From positions 2,046,001 to 2,110,000 of the forward strand of contig ML978124.1 of assembly GCA_010015805.1 (NCBI GenBank): DNA of 64,000 nt, written 5' to 3'. The number at the start of each line of letters is the position of its first letter. Within the stretch, counting starts at the first letter, position 1. A program made the position numbers and the translations under genes. Positions 34,952-47,975 of this stretch are shown here, piece by piece. This DNA is from Rhizodiscina lignyota (lineage: Eukaryota; Ascomycota; Dothideomycetes; Aulographales; Rhizodiscinaceae). Under the pieces are notes generated by a model. It saw only the letters and a list, made by a program, of their open reading frames with translations, searched no databases and was not told the origin of the DNA.

Positions 34952-35745
34952 GACTGGTGGAGATTCCCAGTTTCACAAGGCCTGTACTTCTGCTATGTTC
35001 CTAGTAAGAAGTACGAAACTTTGGTTCAATCAAAATTGAAAGCGCACGCGACAGATGCATGAAGATATGGCATCCCAAGATCTTGGAAATGCGACTCGTG
35101 AGCTGCGGAGCTGATCTGCGGACGGGATCGACGTCATGGATGCTGGCGTTCGAGACCAGGCCAGGTCCAGGTTCATCGTGTTGTTTGAGGCTCACGCAGA
35201 GAGGATGTTGGGCCAAACAGAACAGTAGCTTTGAAGCAAGAGATTGAATATTTCTTTGGCTCAATAAAATTAATGAGAGGACACCAGGGATAGATCAACG
35301 CGAATAAAGGTACGCCACCCTTCACCAAATTTATGCTCAACCTACAATAACACTTCAGATATGAGCGCTGACACGGTTCGAAAATGTACGACTCTCTATG
35401 GCGTACTAGGAACTCCAGAGAGTCATGTAATGAAATACAATCTTTACCTGTTGGAGTAGAACCCATGAGCCTTCCCCGGCTCGAACTGAACTCTCACTCC
35501 ACCAGTGGTGCCACATGAAGCACACACAAGCAGGAACTTAGGAATTTTGCACTGAGAACAATGTATGGTTGCGTTCGAAGAACTCTATTGCGCACATTGC
35601 GCCGGCTAAAATTACTAATCAGGAAACTTCCTGTACACTTGCGTCCAATTTCCTACACGGGGACGTATGTACCATCCCATCGCTATGCTCTGCAGAAGAC
35701 AATTTTGACCCGCTCGATTTGAAAACAAAATAGTAGAAGAGCTCC
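34952..35745. other. Intergenic
   Basis: About 790 bp between the PLC start and the 3' end of NUP133, both minus strand. No gene seen. Confidence 0.6.
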
Positions 35746-38700
35746 TTAACCGTCCATATCAACGTCGCCATCCCCATCGAAGCCATTCGCACCTTCACCG
35801 AACCCCTCGTCATCTTCTTCAATCTCTTCCCCAAAGTCCTCGTCCTCGTAGTCGTCCTCATCTGCACCGACAAGCTGCCCATTCCCGTTGACACCCTCCG
35901 CTGCAGCTCCAGCCTGGTTCCGCTGCAGCCGGTCCAGTTCCGTCTCGTCAATGGCCTTGTAACTAGGCTCGATAATCGTATAGACGAACTCTTTCAAGGC
36001 CTCAGTTTCCTCGGCCTCCTTGCTAGCGGCCTTGACTGCTTCTTCGGTGGCGATGGTGTCGACGCTCTTCCACCACTGTTCCAGTCCAGCTTCATTGATG
36101 TATGAATCGAGAATCGCGTCATCGGCTGCATTATCACGCGCAATACTTTCGGCGAGCTCCTCGTTGGAGAAACGGGATGCAAGATCTGCGGACCGCGAAC
36201 ACGCTTGTAGAGCAGATCGGGGAGGGAGGGCCTGGAAGGAAGGCGCTGTGTCCCAGAGGGCTGTGACAAGTATGTTAGTACATTGGTGCAGAGCAGCCAA
36301 CAAATCAAAAGACCTACCAAGAATCTTGCCCTCTTTCAGAGTCCCAAAAAGCACCGTCTCTTTCAGCATCTCCGCGATGTTTCCATCAGTCATCCCATCC
36401 GCTTGCTGCACTAAGTTCATCCACTCATCTCTCACAAAGCATCTCTTCCAAATCAGCCTTAGCAAGTTTTCATGTTTGGCAGTGTTGGTCTCTGCCAACC
36501 CACTTGCGTCGAGCACCTGCAGTGCCATAACGAACTCTTTACCAGCAATATCATCCGCGTCAACGTCGCACGGTACCCTGTCCATCAGCGTGAGAATATC
36601 GATGAGTAGCTCAGGGGACAGGACGCGGTGGTTGAGTACTTCGTCAAATCCTGCCTTCAATATCTCCCCTAGAGCAGGCTGCATCCCATCCCGGCCAATG
36701 AACCGGCTGCCGTAAGTCTGGATCATGATATCGGGAACGGAATTCGCATCGACAGCATAGATGGCGGTGTGCTTGATGTGATTATAAAGCTTGCTTTGCA
36801 GTCTTGACAAGCTCAGTTGTTTGTCAATTTTCGCCGACTGCGAGGTTCCACCAAGGGCAAGGCTCGTCAACTTCGCCAAGCTGAGTTCCACGTTCTTCGC
36901 CCAAGCATTCGTCTCCTGTCCCGTCGCTGCTTCGAGGAGCGCCTTTTCAGCACGGGGAAGATCCTTCTCAACCGTGACTTCGTTCAACCAGCTCAGCTTG
37001 GCGCGTTGTGAGTTGCCGCGCAGATAGTGTGCAAGAGCCTCTTTCGTGCCGTACTGCTTGTCTAGTAGCTCGGAGAACATCTCTTGCTTGGCTTCACGTT
37101 CGTAAAATTCTTCAGCCCACTTCTCGCCGAACCTGTGGAAATACCCCAGAACTTGTTTCTTCAGCTCCTCGAATTTTCGTTCTGCGAGTTGCTTCTCACT
37201 CGGATCGAGGTCCTGATTGTCCGGGTTCAGGGGATCGTAGTATCTCAGCTCATCCAAGCTCAACACAACCAACGACCCGAGATCGTGGTATTTTTCTGCG
37301 AGCTCCATTCCCTTGCTCGCCTGTCCCACTTTAGCCAAACCCGTAATCAGGGCCGGTTGAATCTCTTTTTCGAACTGTTGCTTCCATCTATTGCCCGCGG
37401 CCTTGCTCTTCTCGTCGTCGTGGCTGAGCAACCAGCTGGTGCGCTCCTTATGCGCTCGGCACGTAATGTCGACCATCTTTGGGTTCTCTTCTGCAGCTTT
37501 CTTCGCCTTCCCTGTGTCGTCGTTTTCCTCGCTAATTTGGAGCGCCAAGAGACGCGCAAAGTCCGTGAGCTGCCGCACCGCGTTCACGACACTCAGCCTA
37601 CTCGTCCATATCTCAGGTAAGCCTTTGTAGCCTTTCGTTAGGATGCCGTCTTCCATCGATTCAGACACAATACCGAATTGTAACGCGTTCTTTTGACGGA
37701 AGTCGAAGGCTGTAGACAGTGTCGCGAACGCAATTTCATCGGCCTCGTCACACAATGTGAGCATCCTCTTTTCGTTCTTCCCTCCCGATTTCCACATTTC
37801 CTGAATTGTCTGGAATGCCCATGGTAGGATCTTCTCCATGCTCCTCGCGTCTTGAACGAACCACTGTCTCAGGTCTGATTCGCCAGACTTGCTCGCCTTT
37901 TGAAGTTTCTCGTTCACGAAGTCGATTATTTCGACGAGTAACGGCCGATCCTCCGGGCCGAGTTCCTTCAATCGAGCTTCATGTCCACGCCATACCCCCC
38001 GAGCGGCAGTAATCTTCTCGGCGTCCCAGAGAACCTGAAATTTCACAATTCGCGAAACCTCAACGTAAGTATTGTTCACGAACTGCGAGAGAGAGACCAA
38101 TGCAGCAGCGCGGAATGCCAGCTGCTCATCGGCCGACTGCGCAATCGGTGGAATATATTCGGACGAGGACGTCAAAATATCGTGGCTGACTCTTAGAACG
38201 GCTTTCTCAACTTCCTCCAAGGCGAAGGGATAGTAAGGCTTGCTGCCGAGATTGAAGATGTTGTTGCTGATAGGGCCGAAGTAGATCGCCTGTTCGATCT
38301 TCGTACGCGCGGAGGTATGTGATTCCTTCCAAGTGGACAAGTCTTCCACTGTAGCTCGCGCGACCCCGAAGCCCTTTGTAAACAGTAGGCAATTGGATGC
38401 TCGAGCTTTGCCGACTGGCTGTTCGACAGACGTTGCAAGTAGCTTACAGCTAGCCGTGTCCTTCAGTTGAATTACGTCCTGGAAGTAAGAACGGTGGCCT
38501 CGATGGCTGGCACCTGCTATGATGGACGAGATGATTAGAGTCGTCGGGAAAATTGCAAATGCTGTATGTCCTGGTTGCGGGACGAGCAATCTGGCCCTAT
38601 CCACCGATTTCACCAAAGCAGGCGCGCGATAGCCTTGCACGACAATGAGCTCCCCAATCCTGATCGTACTCTCGCCAAGTAGCAGCTCGACCAGAGCGTA

Positions 38701-40000
38701 CCTAGAGCTATTAGACGTCCCAATGGCGACGAGGACCAGGAGGCTGTTGCTGGGATCGGTGTCGAAGGCTGAGGTATCCTCTTTGAAGAGTTGCTCGGAG
38801 AGAATGGCGAAGTCCATCACCCTGAACGCTTCATCAGGCTGCATGTTCACATCTTCGTCCTCTCGAAGGACGTCTGCGAGGATCCTGTGAGCATCCGTCT
38901 CACGCCTGAAGGTTTGCTGGCCAGCCCAGCTCACATCCCACTCGAAGACTTGGCCCTTTTCAGTCATCGCAACAGCGTCCATGTGTCCCTTGAGAGAAGA
39001 TGTACTCATCTTGACCGAAACCAAGTCACTTCGGATCCAGCTGTCCCTCCAAACTCTCTTGAGGCTACCGAAGATCCCTCCTCTGTATGGGTCATCGTTG
39101 CGGAGGAACTGCGCGTTGATCTTCGGTTGGCCTTGTATATCCCGGATCGTGAAATGTGCGATGCGTCCAGTGGAGAAACGGATTAAGAATCCTGCATGCT
39201 CAGCACTGATCAGTTCGACCACAGTCTCGCCTGACAGCGTGTTACCAGCCGAGCCTTCAACGCCTTGCTGCCGTTGGCTGAACAGTACGACTGAGTCGGC
39301 AAACTCCACATTCTCCCAGTATGTTATCTTGCCAGAGGCAGCCGAAACAACGACGAGGCCAATGTCCGTAGAGCCGCTAGAAGTGATAAGTGCGCCGAAC
39401 GGTAGAGGTTCTGCATGCTTGAATGGTTGTGGGAAGGTGAATGTTCGTGGAGTTGGAGAGGCGAAAGAGGCCGCGTAGTCCCAGATCAAGGCCCGAGTAT
39501 GCGTCAAGGCGAGCGCCTGCGACGTAGCAGTGTGAATGTATGCCCGATAATCTCCTGAAAGAGTTCAGTTTAAACATTCCGGAATGGGTTTGTGAAGCGG
39601 CTCGGATGCATCACATACCGATGTCTCCCTCTCTCAGACTCTCAGGGAAAGCTGGTAGGCCCTTCACAACATATGCTCCAGTGTTGGTCAACACTGTACT
39701 CGTGTCCAATCTTGCACCTCGTCTTCCCTTGGTCTCTACCTTCTTTTCCCGCTCTCGCAGTGGCATTTTGTAAGTCGTCTTCCCTTGTGCATTAACATTC
39801 CCATTAAGCCCACCCTCCGCCTCCGAGTTTTCCCCTGACGGCACAATAAACACCTCCTCGGTGATTTTGCTCCGCTTGCGCTGTGGTTGCTTTATGCTCC
39901 CACTGTCATGGCTGTCGCGCTGGCGTCGACGCGGATTGCGCGTCGAGGTCGAGCCGACAGAGGTCTGCGATTGCGCGCTTGTGTCGGCGGGAGAAGCCAT
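35746..40000 (-). CDS. NUP133: Nucleoporin Nup133 (Y-complex)
   Basis: Three exons (40000-39619, 39554-36318, 36260-35746) give 1377 residues. The first join restores REGDIGDYRAYIHTATSQAL; the second removes a 57-bp stop-free intron with a TACTAAC branch and restores GKILALWDTAPSFQAL. The N-terminus is basic and disordered, followed by the beta-propeller entry (TGAYVVKGLPAFPESLREGD, LALTHTRALIWDYA). The rest is an alpha-helical solenoid with YHDLGSLVVLSLDELRYYDP and HRVLSPELLIDILTLMDRVP. The protein ends in an acidic tail rich in Asp, Glu and Gly. Nup133 sits at the end of the Y-shaped scaffold subcomplex of the nuclear pore and is needed for pore distribution and mRNA export. Length agrees with fungal homologues. 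Confidence 0.88.
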
Positions 40001-40765
40001 GGTGGTGAGCGAGAGCGCAAGGAACGCGCTGCAGCGGTGGTGGATGAGGAGAAGAGGATGTTTGATTTTAAGTTGTTTATTGGTAGCTTTACAAAGCCGG
40101 GGTGCAGCTTTCACTCGGAGATGCCAAGGCGACAGGGATGTGCTGGTGGATCACCAGGAACGATCACAAGTAAATACTCGAACTTGAAGGATCCTCGAAC
40201 AGGTATAAAACTCAACTTGAGTGTTCGGATACTCAGTGTTGAAAATACTACATGAAGATCTGGATTCACCACATAGTAACACAGTTAGCTCTCATCTCTC
40301 CGCTGAAGGTGGATATTTGCAGGGAGCGTCAGGTACTGTACCCAATCTTGGGTGCTGTCGTACCTGGGAAATTGGTAGTCTAACCACCCAATGTCTATGT
40401 CTCTGGAGTCCATAAACTACTACATCCGCTCTCACATCTACCTATCCACCTTAAAATATTTTGCACCGTAATCCAGACATCTCAGGTTCTTGCTAGAAGT
40501 TTGATAACTCGTCTTACCTTTAGATATCTTGCGGGGCCAGGAACGAAAAGAAAAAGATATGCTAATAGCGAAGTCTGCGGAATTATTTAGATGCAATAGC
40601 AGGTTGTCAATTTAGACTAGCCACATAGTCTACCAGAGTACCGATGAAGTGCTTCCACTAGCGAACCAACGAATAAAAATCGATATGTCGAAGGCTCAGG
40701 GGCAGTACAGAGCATAATGGTACAGAACTCATATGAACGATTTTTCATTATCAGGAAGCTGCTCT
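40001..40765. other. Intergenic upstream of NUP133
   Basis: About 760 bp, no supportable gene. Confidence 0.6.
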
Positions 40766-42795
40766 CTATGGTGAATGAGCCGCCACAGGTTCAGCATGGT
40801 CTCTTCGTAACCCCGCAATGCCATCCTTTGCTTGAAAGTATGCTTCTTTTGCACGGTTCCCGGACCATTTAGCAGTGAACAAAATGCCTTGACCAATGGC
40901 TCTGGCTATCGTTCCACCAAGAATGGGATTCTGTGTGCTGTCTGACTCCTCATGACCGGCGTTGGACGACGGACTCTTTACTTCCATGCTCAAAATCCCA
41001 ATTAATGGGCAGAGAACCAATACAAAAACCAACCAAAATAAATTGATGTTCGTATAGCCTGTTGTCTTGTACTTGAATCGTTTGCAAAGATGGCCCTTCG
41101 CGACTGTCGGCGTCACCTCGTGATACCCTGGACGGTCTCGGTCCTCGCCGGTTGCAATGCTCATTGCATCCCACTGGATTCTAGCGAGAGAGGTTGCGAA
41201 AAGATTCTGTAGTTCCACGACCCATTGATTCGAATCGAGTGGCCTCGAGATATACTCGCTAATCATTTCTTGAGCGCGCAATGCCGAACCTCGCCGCCAT
41301 TTGATGGAGTCGTAGATGTTGGAGTTCCCCAAAGAAAACTTCATGAGCCAGTAGGCGGGCTCTCTCATGACCTCTAAAGGCTCCTCGTCTGTCATAGACC
41401 AGCATTTGTCGCCACTTGGGGAGCAGAGCTCCGTTGTGTCGACGCAGCCAAGTGCACGAGCTCGAGGCTCAGAATTATAATACAACGCTCTTCTTGAACC
41501 ATCGAAATCATCTCTTTGTAGTGCCGGAAATATCGGGTCATAACTGGCTTGCAGGTGATAGATTCGAGCAGACGAGACAAATAGAATGGTGGCAGTGCTG
41601 CCAGGTGGGCGTGCGAGCGCAGGTATGGGGGTCCAAGCATCTTCGTCGGGATATAAAGAGGAGAAATACGTGCTATATTACCCTGTTAGCAGGATAGGGA
41701 CTCTTTAGTTCCGGGTTACTAAAGCATACTCTGCAATATAGACAGGCACTATGTAATCAAATGGATCCCCGATGGTGTAGTAAGTGTACGTGGCACCGTT
41801 ACCAGACCCGTAATAGTATAGGTATTCTGTTTCGTCGTCATAACTTTCGTCGGTTGCCGTAATGAAAGTTGAATTCATTTGCAGCGGAGAACAAGTTGAA
41901 GTTCGGCGAAACTTATAGGCCATGCCATCGTTGATGCCAATGACGCCAGCATCGACTAAGCCAGTGGTGATAGTTATCGCCGACTCCGGTCCTCCCAGAC
42001 ACATGTCTTTCGATACAAATGGACATTTTTCGTTAAACTTTGTGCTGAACGATACGCTTTGGTTATAGAAGAAATTGCACCCGAGTGAAAGATTCTTCGC
42101 CACAAGTGGATGGCATTCCTTTGCGTAATTAGCCGCACGTGCTTCCTTTGCGTATCCGCTTAGGTAGTCGATGTCTTGATGTTCTTGGCTTGCATCTGAA
42201 GGCAGCTCCCATATACCACACCTTTTCGATGCGGAGAGTGCGGTAGGACTTGACGCAATATCCGATGAAAGGATTCCGCCAATCGCTGACGCGGCAGCAA
42301 CAGCAATCAGAGCTACGCCAAGAAAGACTACTGGAGTCTTTCTCGACCAATGTTCGCGGTCGAGAGCGAGAGTCTTGGAGGCATTGAAAAGGTAGTCGCG
42401 TGTGCTTTGTGCAGGAAGCAATAATCTTTCTACAGAACCGTTGGACTCAGGTGCATTGCTGGAGACACTACCACGTCCGAGCGATCGGTCTTGAACAAGC
42501 CTCTCATCCGCAATGTCTCCATTTCGATCGTCTCGCCTTGGATCATCGTTCGCTCCATCTTCGCCAAAGGTGCCATACCGGTCTACACGGGGGAGCAGGG
42601 ACTGATATTCTTCTCTTTCAGTCGACCGAGCAGCGGTACGACCGAGATTGTATCTTAACTTCCTGTATGTCCAGTAGCACAGATGCTTGCTGATTTCAAA
42701 TAGATACGGGGCAAAGAAGGTAATATATATCGAAACGAATGATGTTATAGCGCGGGCTGCGAAGTCGGTGACAAGGATTTGAGAACCTCATTGGA
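40766..42795 (-). CDS. Fungal membrane protein of unknown function (5' end unresolved)
   Basis: A continuous frame from about 42780 to 41730 joins across intron 41673-41729 (donor GTATGC, acceptor TATAG) to 41672-40766; the join reads VYIADTYFSSLYPDEDAW. Features in order are a membrane-type segment (RAITSFVSIYITFFAPYLFE), a cytosolic-looking linker with SLLPRVDRYGTFGED, a second helix PVVFLGVALIAVAAASAIGG, and a large Cys-containing loop with NLS and NQS sequons. After the intron come a further extracellular-type part (TELCSPSGDKCW) and a last helix INLFWLVFVLVLCPLIGIL. I recognise this as the kind of lineage-specific polytopic protein common in Dothideomycetes, but know no function. The upstream exon or exons (42800-43170) could not be joined in phase, so the true start is missing. 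Confidence 0.65.
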
Positions 42796-44068
42796 ATCAG
42801 CGGGATTACCGAGAAGCCTTGAATGTTGGAGTGGTACCTGAAAGCCATCCACGACTATAATCGCGCCAAAAGCCAGTCTGCGGAGAAATATTCGTTGCCA
42901 TTAACTGTGCTTTTCATGAAGAGCGCGGAGGGAATTTGCCTGCCACTTCCTACGAAAGCGTACGTTTCTATGAGCATAGAAGGAATTGAAAATATAACTG
43001 GGAGTTCCATAGAAATTGAAATCGGTTTCAGCCTGGTTGAACTCTTTACAAGGTAAGAACGTCGCAATGCGTTTGCCTGCGTGGCTGATTCATGTGGAAG
43101 CCTCAATGACCCCGAACAGCTGGACTCAGCCACATTTAAGGCGCGCCAACAGGAATACGATCCTAGCACTTTATTGAGGCGTTAAGGCAATCAATAACTG
43201 CTCAAAGCAGAAAGGTGGGCAAGGAAAGGAGCGACATCTGATTTGCAACATTCGCGAAGGCCACGGGAGGCGATATATGGTGATCGTTCAGAGAGATGAG
43301 AGTCCGGTGGAGCGTTCATCCAGTAATCTAGTGACCAAGAGACCTTACCACTTTCATACGATGACATGTAATCTAGGGAATAAACGAAATACAACGGAAT
43401 GCGTCTCTCATTTTTATTGTACCTAGAACGAACATGACATGAAGTGCAATCAAAGTTTTTAAAATCTCACAATACGATAATCTGTGTCGGCCCGAGCGGG
43501 GAGGATCCTCAAAGATTTGCACTCAGATCAAAAGGCCTTCTCACCTTCCTTTTTCTCGTTCCATTTACTACTGTACAGTAGCGTCTGAAGGAGAAGTAAA
43601 CCCATGATTGTGCACATAGCACAACGGGACAGAATTTTTAACAGTTGAAGACTAAAGCGGAATGGTTCTCATCCCTCAGTACAATCTCAGTCTCCTATCT
43701 CTATGTCGCAAACATGTGTTGCATCTCCATCCGCAAAACAATTGGCCCCATCTAGGATTCAATATTGCTGCACATGCTCTTCGTATTTGAACTTTGAGCC
43801 ACGAGGCTGAGCCAATTCCTGACTTGATCTATTAGGTTGATCCCACCCTATCGAGTGCTGTGCCACAGTTTGGTGCGGCCTTGGAAAAGGCCGAAGCTGA
43901 GCCCCAGCACTTTGCGAAGTTTTACAATGCCTTGATCTGCTTCAATTCCGTTCCGACCCTTATTTCAATTTTTATCTCGAGCCTTCATCTGTAATATGAT
44001 TGATATTCTTAGTCGCAAGGGATCTCTGCTGCTCCAAGTCGCAAAAGTTTCATCCTTCCGCCGTCGAG
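42796..44068. other. Unresolved 5' part of the membrane gene plus promoter
   Basis: The minus strand between 42800 and 43170 contains frames that may be N-terminal exons of the membrane gene (for example VVDGFQVPLQHSRLLGNPAD at about 42800-42860), but no in-phase joins were found. From 43200 to 44068 nothing coding was seen; this is also the promoter of the next plus-strand gene. Confidence 0.45.
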
Positions 44069-45584
44069 ATGTCCGGCACCTTGATCGATATCGACCACCT
44101 CCCCGGATCCTTACCCCACAATTCCCTAGATTCATATCAGGAACTCTTAGAGGAATGGAAGTACTTTGATGACACACCTGAGGGGCTCGGGCGTCGAAAT
44201 TCATACACCATTGATCGGCGCAACGAAAATGGCCATGGGTACATTGATGTTGAATGCCTGGACGCACCAAATCCATCATCACCGTTGAAGCTCGTTCATG
44301 TCGCTGCGTACAACTCGAAAATTCTTAACAGAGGTGTGGAGGGCGAGCTCGGTAGCTCGGAGTGTATGACAGACGATAAGAGAAAAATCACATGGATCCT
44401 ACAAACCGATAATGACTGGCAGCGGCATGAAGCCGAGCGGCGAGGACGAGCGGCAGAAGGGCAAGACCGATTGAGGAGGAGGAAGCATAGTCACAAAGCA
44501 TCTACGTTACCACAATCATCATTTCGTCCCGGGATGATCAACTCCGCAACGTGTGTACGGTGTGCCAATATAAGGCAGGACGTGGCTGAAGGCCATATTC
44601 AAGTTCGAGTTGATCTCAAGACTAGGGCATTTGGTTGGCTATGGGACCCGGATTTTGAAAAGTTCCTTCCGATCCCTTTGCATGCTCTCAACGTCCGAGG
44701 TCTCATTTTGTGGCCAGGCCAAGATGGAAGACTTGTCATTCCGCTCAAGAACGACACAGTCATGGGCACCAAAACGCTTCTACTCGATTTACAACAGCAT
44801 AAAATCACACCTGCTAACGGTCATGGCGTATATTATGGGAATGTGAGAGAGCGTTCTATATCGCCACTCCTCTCGCCAAGCGTATCGCGACAAATGCGAG
44901 ATTTAAGTCTTGTCTACGAACCATCACCGGTCAATCATTACCATTGTTCCCGTTGTGGCTACAATCGAAATACCTTGGACACGCCAGCGTGCCTGCACTG
45001 CAGTTGGCCCCATTTAGAGAGACGCACCTCATTTGGGACCGCAGTGCAGTCGCCACCACCAACGAGGTCTTCCACGAGATCTCCAACACCAAGTCGACAA
45101 AGGTCACCAGAATCTCGGGCGAGAATCAGTGCGGTATCCCCAATGAGATCCGGGTCGAGGTCTTCCCGCCTTTTTGCCCGGATGCGGAGAATGACGGGAG
45201 GCTCGGATACTTCAAAACGACGATCAGTAGTCGTAGAAGGACGGAGACCTTCACGACAGGTTTCATTGGTGCCATCAGTATATAGTGTAAGTGTACCCTC
45301 GAAGTATCTGGGGATTGATAGCTGAGATTCACGACTATACGCAGCCTTCGATTTCGAACGTATCACATCGTCGTCACGAGATTTACGACATGGAAATACG
45401 AAGACTTCAAGAAGACCAAGCTCTTGAGGATGCAAGGAGACGAGCAGAAGCTGTCGAAAGGGACGCGAGAGCTAGAGATGGAATGGCACGTGCGAGGGAC
45501 GAGCGGCATATTGACCTGGCAGGGCTGGAGCTTCGCAACATCTCACCGAGGCAAGCTCGACGCCGTTCAGTGGTGGTTTTTTGA
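44069..45584 (+). CDS. Zinc-ribbon protein of unknown function
   Basis: Two exons (44069-45286 and 45345-45584, intron with donor GTAAGT) give 485 residues. The start MSGTLIDIDHLPG follows a purine-rich leader. Residues near 115-140 carry a charged helix DWQRHEAERRGRAAEGQDR. Then come a CVRC pair and a folded-looking region (AFGWLWDPDFEKFLPIPLHALNVRGLILW). A four-cysteine zinc ribbon follows, YHCSRCGYN...PACLHCSWPH. The tail is Ser/Arg-rich (SRSSTRSPTPSRQRSPESR type) and ends in an Arg/Glu coiled coil (RRLQEDQALEDARRRAEAVE). The helix is shared with the small gene at 46358-46549. No function is known to me; the RS-like tail hints at nucleic-acid or nuclear association, which is inference only. 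Confidence 0.75.
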
Positions 45585-46357
45585 TCGGTTGCATTAGCTC
45601 AACACCCTAGTCGTCTCATCTCCCGCACATATATCGGGAAACCACTACGGAGTATCTTGATGGCAACAAGGTATGTCCGTTGTCACGATGGGTTGTGTGG
45701 CTCACAATAATAGTAATGCCGCAGAATTTGGGCCAAGAACGCCAGTCGTAGGCTGAATCTGGGCCGAAGAGGTCTTTTCCTCTCCCATACGATGTGGATC
45801 TGAGTTTCATGGCAGCGCTTCAAGATACATTGACGATTATCACGATGACGACTATTGTAGAAGCACTTTCCAGTCCGCAACCGTGGGATTGTGCACAGCG
45901 CGAACTTCGCAATTTTGTGTCTCAGACGGGGAGGATATTATTTTATAGCCAAGTTCGCTCCGTTTAAGGAGCATTTTCTTACGCTCAAACTGTAATGCAT
46001 CGACGCGTTTAAGCAAAACGAGAGATGCCTTTGTGCCCTCTCTACCATCAGATAACTTTCGCTGGCGTTTTCAGTCAAATGCATTTACTTAAAGCTGCCT
46101 CTGATGTGATATCTGCTATCGAAAATGCTACTGCCGCGGATGCCACAAGCCTTGTATGCATGTCGTGCGTCGTATCCAGTCGACTTGACTCGCCAATAGG
46201 ATTGACTGCTGCTTCTGTGCCATAAGGCTGTGTTCTACTCCTACCCCACCTCGAACTAAGCGATTGCTCTTCAGCCTTTCTGTCTTCCTCATCTCTGTTG
46301 AATTTGTTCTCTACGACGATATCAATTCGATCTCCAAAGATCTCTCATCCGACCAGA
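45585..46357. other. Intergenic between zinc-ribbon paralogues
   Basis: About 770 bp. Short frames only; nothing supportable. Confidence 0.5.
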
Positions 46358-46549
46358 ATGTGGCCAGATGATTGGCAAAAGCACGAAGCCGAACGTAAAG
46401 GACGAGCCGCAAAGGGACAAGACCCGCTTAGGCAAAAGAAAGGCAGCAAGGTCTGCTGTGAGTGTCAATTCATATTCGTCAGTCCAGCTCTCGGAAAATG
46501 CCTAAAATGCGGCCATACTCCATGCGACGTTTGTCAGGAGTATTCCTAG
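46358..46549 (+). CDS. Small zinc-ribbon protein, partial paralogue of the gene at 44069
   Basis: A 63-residue frame starts MWPDDWQKHEAERKGRAAKG. The first 27 residues align with DWQRHEAERRGRAAEGQDR of the gene at 44069-45584, and the DNA of this block is clearly related too. The remainder carries CCEC...GKCLKCGHTPCDVC, a C-x2-C/C-x2-C-x3-C-x2-C arrangement likely to bind zinc. It may be a complete microprotein of the short fungal zinc-ribbon type or a truncated duplicate. The conserved reading through the shared block argues for past or present coding. Upstream exons cannot be excluded. Confidence 0.5.
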   Translation: MWPDDWQKHEAERKGRAAKGQDPLRQKKGSKVCCECQFIFVSPALGKCLKCGHTPCDVCQEYS

Positions 46550-46912
46550 CCTACCAAATGTACGCAAAAGCGTCACATATCACGGGTACATATCAACATT
46601 TCACTGAGAGACAATGTTCAGCTATCGAATGTCCACCGACACTCAAACCAAGGATGGATCATCATTTTAAAACGAGCAGACACCAAGAGACCTATCGCGT
46701 AAGTTCGCTTATCGTAGCACTCTTCTCGTTTACTGACATCTGAATCTAGAGTTGAAGTTAATATTGTTGCGGCTGAGTCAAGCGTTTCCGAATGGCAATG
46801 GAGTCCTATATTTATATCCCACTTCCGGCCTTGGGAATTCCAGGCCCATTTCTAGTTCACATGGTTAACGCCACTCAGCCACTCTTTGCAAAACAAATTC
46901 TGAAATGAGAAA
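46550..46912. other. Convergent 3' intergenic region
   Basis: 360 bp without a supportable gene, between the small zinc-ribbon gene and DRE2. Confidence 0.6.
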
Positions 46913-47975
46913 TCACAGCTGGACGTCGTTGTTCAAGAGCCTCACTTCCTCACCGGGCTTGAATGCCGGGAGTCCAATGTATGGGCATCCGTCACATCTA
47001 AACGCGTCACCCAGCGCACAATTCCCACAGCTACCGACTTTCCCTTGAACTGTGAAGTCCACCTCCGCCAGATCGTCTGCGCCGAGCTTGATTGTGTTCA
47101 GCGCCTTGTCCGCATTCGCACGCTTCGTAGCGTCTTCGGCTTCGATCTTTTCTTTCAGACCACATGTACAGTCTTTGCAGGCGCGGCGGCGTTTGCCTGC
47201 CTTGGGACGGCATTCTGGCGCTGTGAGCTGTGTCAGTAATCCGAGAAGTATTACCGAGGGCATGTGAGTACGTACGTTGAATGATTGGCCTGGTCATGTC
47301 CTCTTCTGTGAGAAGCATATCCTCATCGATCAGCTCGTCATCCTCTCCAGTGACGAGTTCCAAATCGTCACTGAAATCCACAAAGCCCACACCCGCTGCA
47401 GGCTGGACAGGCATTGGTGTCTCCTCAACGTTCTTCCTCTTGCCATTGAGCGGCAGTGGCACACTGCCATTTGCAGCCATATTTTTATTTGTGCCCTTCT
47501 TGCCCAGCCGCAATGGGACAGCTGCTATGCCAGGGTCTGGCTTGACCATGCCGTCTCCGCCGTCTCCAACCAAACCAGCAAGAATGGCCTCCGTCTTCTC
47601 TGGCCCATCGACAGCGCCAAATTGTCCATCCTGACTCCTGAAGCGGCCTCCATTCTTTAGAGACTCTACCAATCGCCCCATCAACTCCCTGTCCAGAAGC
47701 TTCTGGCTTTCTGTCCGCGTGCCATCTGCGTCTGTGAGAAGGAGGACAACTTCGTACGTGGATGTAGGCAGTGATGCAAGGCCGATTGCAAGCCTATCTA
47801 GCATCTGAATGTCGGTGGAAGAACGGTCATGGGCCTCAACGACGCGTTCGAGGAGTTCAGGGTGCGCGGCGACCGAGGGTGGGGTGAGCAGAAGCGTTCG
47901 CGGGACATTTCCGGAGGCCTTAGATACGGGGATTTCGAAATCGTTTGTATCGTCTAGCATTACGAAGGGCGCCAT
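46913..47975 (-). CDS. DRE2: Fe-S cluster assembly protein Dre2 (anamorsin/CIAPIN1)
   Basis: Two exons (47975-47276, 47220-46913; donor GTACGT, acceptor CTCACAG) give 335 residues. The splice restores [20 protein letters not shown], the start of the CIAPIN1 domain. Cluster motifs are C-x10-C-x2-C-x-C ([17 protein letters not shown], the [2Fe-2S] site) and the twin CxxC pair [15 protein letters not shown]. The N-terminal part has the methyltransferase-like fold of fungal Dre2 ([34 protein letters not shown]), and an acidic linker follows. Dre2 accepts electrons from Tah18 in the cytosol for the cytosolic Fe-S assembly pathway. Length agrees with yeast Dre2 (348 residues). Confidence 0.95.
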
